Positions 59,801 through 64,000 of a DNA stretch of 64,000 bases are shown here, piece after piece. The stretch covers positions 1-64,000 of the forward strand of contig NZ_SNYN01000017.1 of NCBI RefSeq assembly GCF_004363075.1, read 5' to 3'. The notes beneath the pieces were generated by a model that was not told where the DNA came from, ran no database searches, and saw only the letters and a program-made list of their open reading frames with translations. Within the stretch, counting starts at the first letter, position 1. Every line of letters begins with the position of its first letter. Made by a program: the position numbers and the translations under genes. The stretch is from Actinorugispora endophytica. GTDB taxonomy: Bacteria > Actinomycetota > Actinomycetes > Streptosporangiales > Streptosporangiaceae.

Positions 59801-61762
59801 ATGACAGAGCGCGACGGCGCGGGGACGATCGACACCACGGCCCTGCGGGAACTTCTGGACGGCCGGTGGGCCGCCGTGCGCGGGCAGGCCAGGAAGCTGT
59901 TGCGCGGGCCGGAGTTCGCCCCCGTGTACGGGTTGGGGGTGGACGAGCACCGGACCCGGGTGTCGGGGCAGCTGCGCGCGCTCGCCGGGACCCGGCTGTC
60001 CGGTCACGGGTTCTCCTCCGACCACGGCGGGTCCGGCGACGTCGGCGCCTCCGTGGTCGCCTTCGAGATGCTGGTCTGCGACCTGTCGCTGATGGTCAAG
60101 GTCGGTGTGCAGTGGGGGTTGTTCGGCGGGGCGGTCCAGGCGCTGGGCACCGAGCGGCACCACGCGGCGTACCTGCGCGACGTGATGTCGGTGGAGCTTC
60201 CGGGGTGCTTCGCGATGACCGAGACCGGGCACGGCTCGGACGTGCAGCGGCTGCGCACCACCGCGACGTTCGACCCGGAGACCGACGAGTTCGTCGTGCA
60301 CACCCCCGACGAGGCCGCCCGCAAGGACTACATCGGCAACGCCGCCAGGGACGGGCGCATGGCGGTGGTGTTCGCCCAACTCGTCACGGGCGGCGAGCGG
60401 CACGGCGTGCACGCGCTGATGGTTCCGCTGCGCGACGCGTCAGGCCGGCCGATGCCGGGCGTGCGGATCGAGGACTGCGGCCCCAAGGCCGGGTTGAACG
60501 GCGTGGACAACGGACGCCTGTGGTTCGACCGGGTGCGGGTTCCGCGCACCTCGCTGCTCAACCGGTACGGCGACGTGGACGCCGAGGGCCGTTACTCCAG
60601 CCCCATCGAGAACGCCAACCGGCGCTTCTTCACCATGCTGGGCACCCTCATCCGCGGCCGGATCAGCGTGGCGGGCGGCGCCGGCACGGCCACCAAGGCG
60701 GCGCTGGCGATCGCGGTCCGCTACGGCGAGGCCCGCCACCAGTTCGACCGGCCCGGCGGGGGCGGGGAGGTCCCGCTGCTGGACTACCTGACCCACCAGC
60801 GGCGGCTGCTGCCCGCGCTGGCGAAGAGCTACGCGCTGCACTTCGCCCAGGAGGAGCTGGTGTCGCGGCTGCACGAGAGCGTCACCGGGGGTCCCCTGGA
60901 CGACCGCGGGCAGCGCGAACTCGAGGCGCGCGCGGCCGGGTTGAAGGCGGTCGCCACCTGGCACGCGACGCACACCATCCAGACCTGCCGGGAGGCGTGC
61001 GGCGGCGCGGGCTACCTGTCGGAGAACCGGCTGCCCCAGCTCAAGGCCGACACCGACGTCTTCACCACCTTCGAAGGCGACAACACCGTTCTGCTCCAGC
61101 TGGTGGCCAAGGGGCTGCTCACCAACTACCGGCAGGAGTTCGGGAGCCTGGACACCCTGGGCACGGCCCGGTTCGTGGCCGGCCAGTTCTTCGAGGCGGT
61201 CATCGAGCGCACCGCCGCGCGCTCCCTGATCGAGCGCCTGGTCAACGCCGCGCCCGGCCGGGACGAGGACGCGAACCTGTTCGACCGCGGCTGGCAGTGC
61301 AAGCTGCTGGAGGACCGCGAGGAGCACGTGCTGGAGGGTCTGGCCCGGCGCCTGCGCAAGCCCGGCGCGGACGCCTTCTCGATGTTCAACGACGCCCAGG
61401 ACCACGTGCTGCTGGCGGGTCGGGCGCACGTGGAGAGGATCGCGCTGGAGGCGTTCGTCGCGGGTGTCGAGCGCGTGTCGGACGAGGGGACACGCGCGGT
61501 GCTGAACCGGCTGTGCGACCTGTACGCGTTGTCGGTCATCGAGGCCGACCGCGCCTGGTTCCTGGAGCACGAGCGCCTCACCCCCGCGCGGTCCAAGGCC
61601 ATCACGACCGCTGTCAACGCCCTGTGCGGGAGACTGCGCCCGCACGCCCTCGACCTGGTCGGGGCCTTCGGCCTGAACGACGAGTGGCTGGCCGCCCCGA
61701 TCGCCCTGGGCGCGGAGGCGGCCCGCCAGGAGCCGCGGTCCCGCGCGCAGGCGCCCCGGTAG
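59801..61762 (+). CDS. Acyl-CoA oxidase family flavoprotein
   Basis: A 653-residue acyl-CoA dehydrogenase-fold protein of the longer acyl-CoA oxidase type. The FAD/substrate motif is CFAMTETGHGSDVQRLRTTATFD, the central PKAGLNGVDNGRLWFDRVRVPR region follows, and the catalytic Glu region is TFEGDNTVLLQLVAKGL; the extra C-terminal helical domain is present. It introduces the 2,3-trans double bond in acyl-CoA with O2 or an electron carrier as acceptor. GGAG lies before the ATG. It is convergent with a TetR gene that may regulate it. Confidence 0.9.
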   Translation: MTERDGAGTIDTTALRELLDGRWAAVRGQARKLLRGPEFAPVYGLGVDEHRTRVSGQLRALAGTRLSGHGFSSDHGGSGDVGASVVAFEMLVCDLSLMVKVGVQWGLFGGAVQALGTERHHAAYLRDVMSVELPGCFAMTETGHGSDVQRLRTTATFDPETDEFVVHTPDEAARKDYIGNAARDGRMAVVFAQLVTGGERHGVHALMVPLRDASGRPMPGVRIEDCGPKAGLNGVDNGRLWFDRVRVPRTSLLNRYGDVDAEGRYSSPIENANRRFFTMLGTLIRGRISVAGGAGTATKAALAIAVRYGEARHQFDRPGGGGEVPLLDYLTHQRRLLPALAKSYALHFAQEELVSRLHESVTGGPLDDRGQRELEARAAGLKAVATWHATHTIQTCREACGGAGYLSENRLPQLKADTDVFTTFEGDNTVLLQLVAKGLLTNYRQEFGSLDTLGTARFVAGQFFEAVIERTAARSLIERLVNAAPGRDEDANLFDRGWQCKLLEDREEHVLEGLARRLRKPGADAFSMFNDAQDHVLLAGRAHVERIALEAFVAGVERVSDEGTRAVLNRLCDLYALSVIEADRAWFLEHERLTPARSKAITTAVNALCGRLRPHALDLVGAFGLNDEWLAAPIALGAEAARQEPRSRAQAPR

Positions 61763-61784
61763 GGCCGGGATCGCCGACGGGGCG

Positions 61785-62507
61785 TCAGCGCCCGGTGAGG
61801 ACGCCGTCGAGTGTCCGGGCCCACTGGGCGATGACGCGGCCGCGCCGCGCGCGGTCGTCGGCGAGCAGCCCGGCCAGCCCCATGCCGCGCGCCAGGTCCA
61901 GGGTGGCCTGGACGGACTCGCGCACGCCCGGGACGGACTCGTCCGCGTCCAGCAGCTCGAGGGCGGCCCGGTGCGCCTCTCGGTCCATGCGCTCCTCCAG
62001 GGGGAGCACGTGGGAGCGCAGCGCGGGGTCGTTGGCGGCCGCCGCCCAGAGCTGGACCGCCGCCGCGAACTCCGTCCCCTGGTAGGTCTCGACCAGCATC
62101 CGGACGACCGCCTCGGTGCGCGCCGGGCCGCGCGGCAGTTTCGCGGCGCGGCGGCGCGTCTCGGCCATGCGCGACTCGCTCACGTGCAGCACCGCGGCGG
62201 TGAACAGCGCCTCCCTGGTCGGGAAGTGGTGCCGGGCCGCGTCCCGGGACACCCCCGCGCGCTCGGCGACCAGGTCGACGGTGCTGCCGGCCCAACCGAT
62301 CTCGGCCAGGCATCCGACCGCGGCGTCCAGCAACCGCCGCCTGGCGGCCCGGCTGCGCTCCTGCGGGGGGTCTCCCGCCCGAGCCGCCCGAGCCGCTCCC
62401 GACGTCCCGGTCTCCCTCCGGTGCCGCCCTTCCATGGCCTCCCCGAATCGGTTGGCTCGGACCTCTTCCGCGGCGGCCCGACGCGTCGCCGTACCGGTCA
62501 TGGCCAC
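61785..62507 (-). CDS. TetR-family regulator
   Basis: A 240-residue protein with a ~50-residue basic extension and a TetR helix-turn-helix at ~55-100 (GCLAEIGWAGSTVDLVAERAGVSRDAARHHF). The C-terminal domain (~110-240) is helical and would bind a ligand. The start is uncertain: GTG at 62507, ATG at 62501 or a Met ~25 codons in, none with a strong ribosome binding site. It converges on the acyl-CoA oxidase gene and lies 58 bases after the Lrp-type gene. Confidence 0.85.
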   Translation of the reverse strand: MAMTGTATRRAAAEEVRANRFGEAMEGRHRRETGTSGAARAARAGDPPQERSRAARRRLLDAAVGCLAEIGWAGSTVDLVAERAGVSRDAARHHFPTREALFTAAVLHVSESRMAETRRRAAKLPRGPARTEAVVRMLVETYQGTEFAAAVQLWAAAANDPALRSHVLPLEERMDREAHRAALELLDADESVPGVRESVQATLDLARGMGLAGLLADDRARRGRVIAQWARTLDGVLTGR

Positions 62508-62565
62508 GAGGGTGGCACGGACCGCGCACGGAGAACAAGCGCGGGCGGCGGTTCCCCGCGCCCGG

Positions 62566-63051
62566 CTACTCCGGGGGCTTGACGACGGGGCGGTGCACGA
62601 CCTCGTCGATGACGGTGAGGGTCTGGGTGGCGGTCACCCCCGGCAGGGCCTGCAGGCGGGTGAGGATGAGGTCGCGGAGCTGGTGGGTGTCCGCGACGCG
62701 GACCAGCAGCACGATGTCGGCCGAGCCGACCACGTACCAGCAGTACTCGATCTCCGGATACGAGGAGAGCACCTCGCGGTTGGCCCGCCAGTCGGGCTGG
62801 CTTCCGGAGATCAGCACCAGTGCGGTGACCCCGAGGCCCATCTTCGCGTGGTCGGTGACCACCGAGTAGCCGCGGATGACCCCGTCGTCGGTGAGCCGCT
62901 TGATCCGGTTGTAGGCGGTGGCCCGCGAGACGTTCGCCATCGCGGCGATCTCGGTGATCCCGGTCCGCGCGTCGTCGGCGAGCGCGCTGATGATCGTGTT
63001 GTCCGTCCCGTCGGGAAGCCTTGCGGGGCGCCGCTGCTCGCCGTTCGTCAT
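62566..63051 (-). CDS. Lrp/AsnC-family regulator
   Basis: A 161-residue protein with an N-terminal helix-turn-helix (ITEIAAMANVSRATAYNRIKRL, ~33-55) and a C-terminal RAM ligand domain (~75-150). Related regulators control branched-chain 2-oxo-acid dehydrogenase genes (BkdR) and respond to amino acids. It is divergent from a small gene and the E1-alpha gene at the window end, which suggests that locus as a target. GGAG seven bases before the ATG at 63051 fixes the start; an upstream Met would add 8 or 33 residues. Confidence 0.9.
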   Translation of the reverse strand: MTNGEQRRPARLPDGTDNTIISALADDARTGITEIAAMANVSRATAYNRIKRLTDDGVIRGYSVVTDHAKMGLGVTALVLISGSQPDWRANREVLSSYPEIEYCWYVVGSADIVLLVRVADTHQLRDLILTRLQALPGVTATQTLTVIDEVVHRPVVKPPE

Positions 63052-63096
63052 CGGCTCGCTCCAAGCTCTAGACATCTCGCAATGAATTACCAAAAT

Positions 63097-63138
63097 CGAG
63101 ACAACTTCGTCTACCGGATTCTCAATAGACGAGACAAC
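63097..63138. promoter_or_regulatory. Direct repeats between the Lrp-type gene and its divergent neighbour
   Basis: CGAGACAAC occurs at 63097-63105 and 63130-63138, 33 bases apart (about three helical turns), each followed by -TTCGTC or -GGCGTC. The same-face spacing suits oligomeric Lrp-family binding. This is inference from spacing only. Confidence 0.4.
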
Positions 63139-63246
63139 GGCGTCCCCCAAGGGGGGATTCCCCCAAAAGTGATGACAGGTCCGCCCGCGACCACGCTCCT
63201 AGGATCGGGAGGTGGACCACCCGCACCCGACGCCGGGAGAGCAGCC

Positions 63247-63603
63247 GTGCCCGTTTCCGCCGCAGTCCGCGCCCGGGTCCGGGGGTTCCTCCCGGTCGAG
63301 GCCGAGATCAGGTACATCTTCCCCGCCTCCTGGAACGAGTCGGTCTTCTTCGTCTTCGTGGTCACCGACGCCGCCGTCACCGTCCTGACGAACCGGATGT
63401 TCAGCCGGAGCCGCCCCAAGGAGATCTGGCACGTCTTCCCACGCGCCGTGCGCATCGGTCCCGTGGACACCCACCTCATCCCCACCTTCGAACTGGGCGG
63501 CCGCCAGTTCGAGGTGCACGAGGAGTACGTCCCGGTGATCAACGCCGCCGACGCCGAACTCTCCCCCGGCGCGCTTCCGCCGGACCCGCTCTCCGAGCTC
63601 TGA
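63247..63603 (+). CDS. Hypothetical protein, possible PH-like fold (118 aa)
   Basis: A 118-residue soluble protein rich in beta strands: VRGFLPVEAEIRYIFPAS, FFVFVVTDAAVTVLTNRMFSR, EIWHVFPRAVRIGPVD. The pattern recalls bacterial PH-like (short PH) domains, but I am not certain. GGGAGAG precedes the GTG. It is divergent from the Lrp-type regulator and ends in a strong terminator before the E1-alpha gene. No other clue to function. Confidence 0.7.
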   Translation: MPVSAAVRARVRGFLPVEAEIRYIFPASWNESVFFVFVVTDAAVTVLTNRMFSRSRPKEIWHVFPRAVRIGPVDTHLIPTFELGGRQFEVHEEYVPVINAADAELSPGALPPDPLSEL

Positions 63604-63890
63604 AGTCCGCCGGCCACGCCGCTGTTCTCGGCTTCCCCGGGGCCTCGGAGGCGGCCGGGACCCCGGGGAAGCCGAGAACAGCGAGAGAACCCGCCCGGTG
63701 AGCGGACTGTTTCGTTTGCGCCCCACCATGCCCCATCATCTTAGACAGAAAGGGATGAGAGCGGCTAAAATATATCTTTGCGTATCGACTTGGAGCTCGA
63801 ATATGGCAAAAGTGTCGACTTTCTGAGCACACTTGAGGCACACGGTCGCGGATTCGCGTCCCAGCCCACCGGCCCGAGGAGTCACCCGCC
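63604..63890. other. Leader region of the E1-alpha gene
   Basis: After the terminator, 63710-63840 is clearly AT-richer than the rest (GGCTAAAATATATC, CGAATATGGC). It is the likely promoter and regulator-binding region for the E1-alpha gene. Confidence 0.55.
63620..63683 (+). terminator. Perfect 23-bp hairpin
   Basis: Arms 63620-63642 and 63661-63683 are exact complements with an 18-base loop, just after the 118-residue protein gene. A strong terminator candidate. Confidence 0.8.
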
Positions 63891-64000
63891 ATGAACGCAG
63901 AGGAAGCAGCTCCAGCGGGCCCCGACCTCAGCGGGATCCCGCCCGAGCTGTCCCGGTCGATGTACCGCGACATGCTCACCGCCCGGCTCCTGGACGACGA
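63891..64000 (+). CDS. 2-oxoacid dehydrogenase E1 alpha subunit (partial)
   Basis: Only the first 36 codons are in the window. The product begins MNAEEAAPAGPDLSGIPPEL and continues SRSMYRDMLTARLLDD, the typical N-terminal helix of pyruvate or branched-chain 2-oxoacid dehydrogenase E1-alpha subunits. GAGGAG lies nine bases upstream of the ATG. With an Lrp/AsnC gene nearby, a branched-chain (bkd) operon is a reasonable guess, but pdhA cannot be excluded. Confidence 0.75.
   Translation, partial: MNAEEAAPAGPDLSGIPPELSRSMYRDMLTARLLDD

Overview
The window is the end of a scaffold from a very GC-rich actinobacterium. The pattern of families points to a Streptosporangiales or Streptomyces-like organism (Nocardiopsis-like is my best guess): paired dynamin-like GTPases, a BluB-CobT fusion, a CYP157-type P450 without an ExxR motif, an actinobacterial-type RpiB, an Rv2466c-like thioredoxin-fold protein, DUF4192, DUF6504 and DUF2617 proteins, and many GTG starts with leaderless promoter geometry. 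The first ~135 bases are runs of G and C that look like an assembly or sequencing artefact.

Layout. 0.15-5.6 kb: small antitoxin-like protein, MgtE coupled to a membrane PP2C phosphatase, an Eis-like acetyltransferase, RpiB and a mini membrane protein. 5.7-15.3 kb: an Rv2466c-like oxidoreductase, aminopeptidase N, MalQ, an MFS transporter, an amidase and a NERD protein. 15.5-22.6 kb: IlvD, FmdB-like zinc ribbon, HNH nuclease, prolyl oligopeptidase, thioesterase and a second MFS transporter. 22.5-27.4 kb: truncated haemoglobin, EttA, a DUF4192 protein and a membrane GGDEF protein. 27.7-32 kb: an overlapping dynamin-like GTPase pair. 32-37.5 kb: cobalamin genes (siroheme/precorrin methyltransferase, BluB-CobT fusion, CobC). 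37.7-47.4 kb: acetyltransferases, a second amidase, a DUF6504 gene under a LexA-type site, a Ser/Thr kinase, a quinone oxidoreductase and an NfeD-SPFH pair. 47.5-50 kb: CobD-CobQ. 50-54.4 kb: a 19-codon ORF with a strong ribosome binding site, tRNA-Arg(TCT), and a roadblock protein next to a CYP157-like/CYP154-like P450 pair (a partial conservon). 54.4-59.3 kb: a double-headed TetR regulator and a five-gene polyamine/membrane cluster (DUF4178, DUF2617, lipoprotein-like, DUF350, membrane aminopropyltransferase). 59.8-64 kb: acyl-CoA oxidase, TetR, an Lrp/AsnC regulator divergent from a small protein, and the start of an E1-alpha 2-oxoacid dehydrogenase gene that runs off the window.

Functional links. 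Five cobalamin genes sit in two blocks about 10 kb apart and cover precorrin-2 formation, lower-ligand synthesis and activation, aminopropanol-arm attachment and amidation. Several units concern the envelope: dynamin pair, NfeD-SPFH, MgtE-phosphatase and the polyamine/DUF350 cluster. No rRNA, CRISPR array, intact insertion sequence or phage gene was seen. The least ordinary parts are the partial conservon, the polyamine/membrane cluster, the SOS-type promoter on the DUF6504 gene, and the small hydrophobic peptide ORF beside the tRNA.
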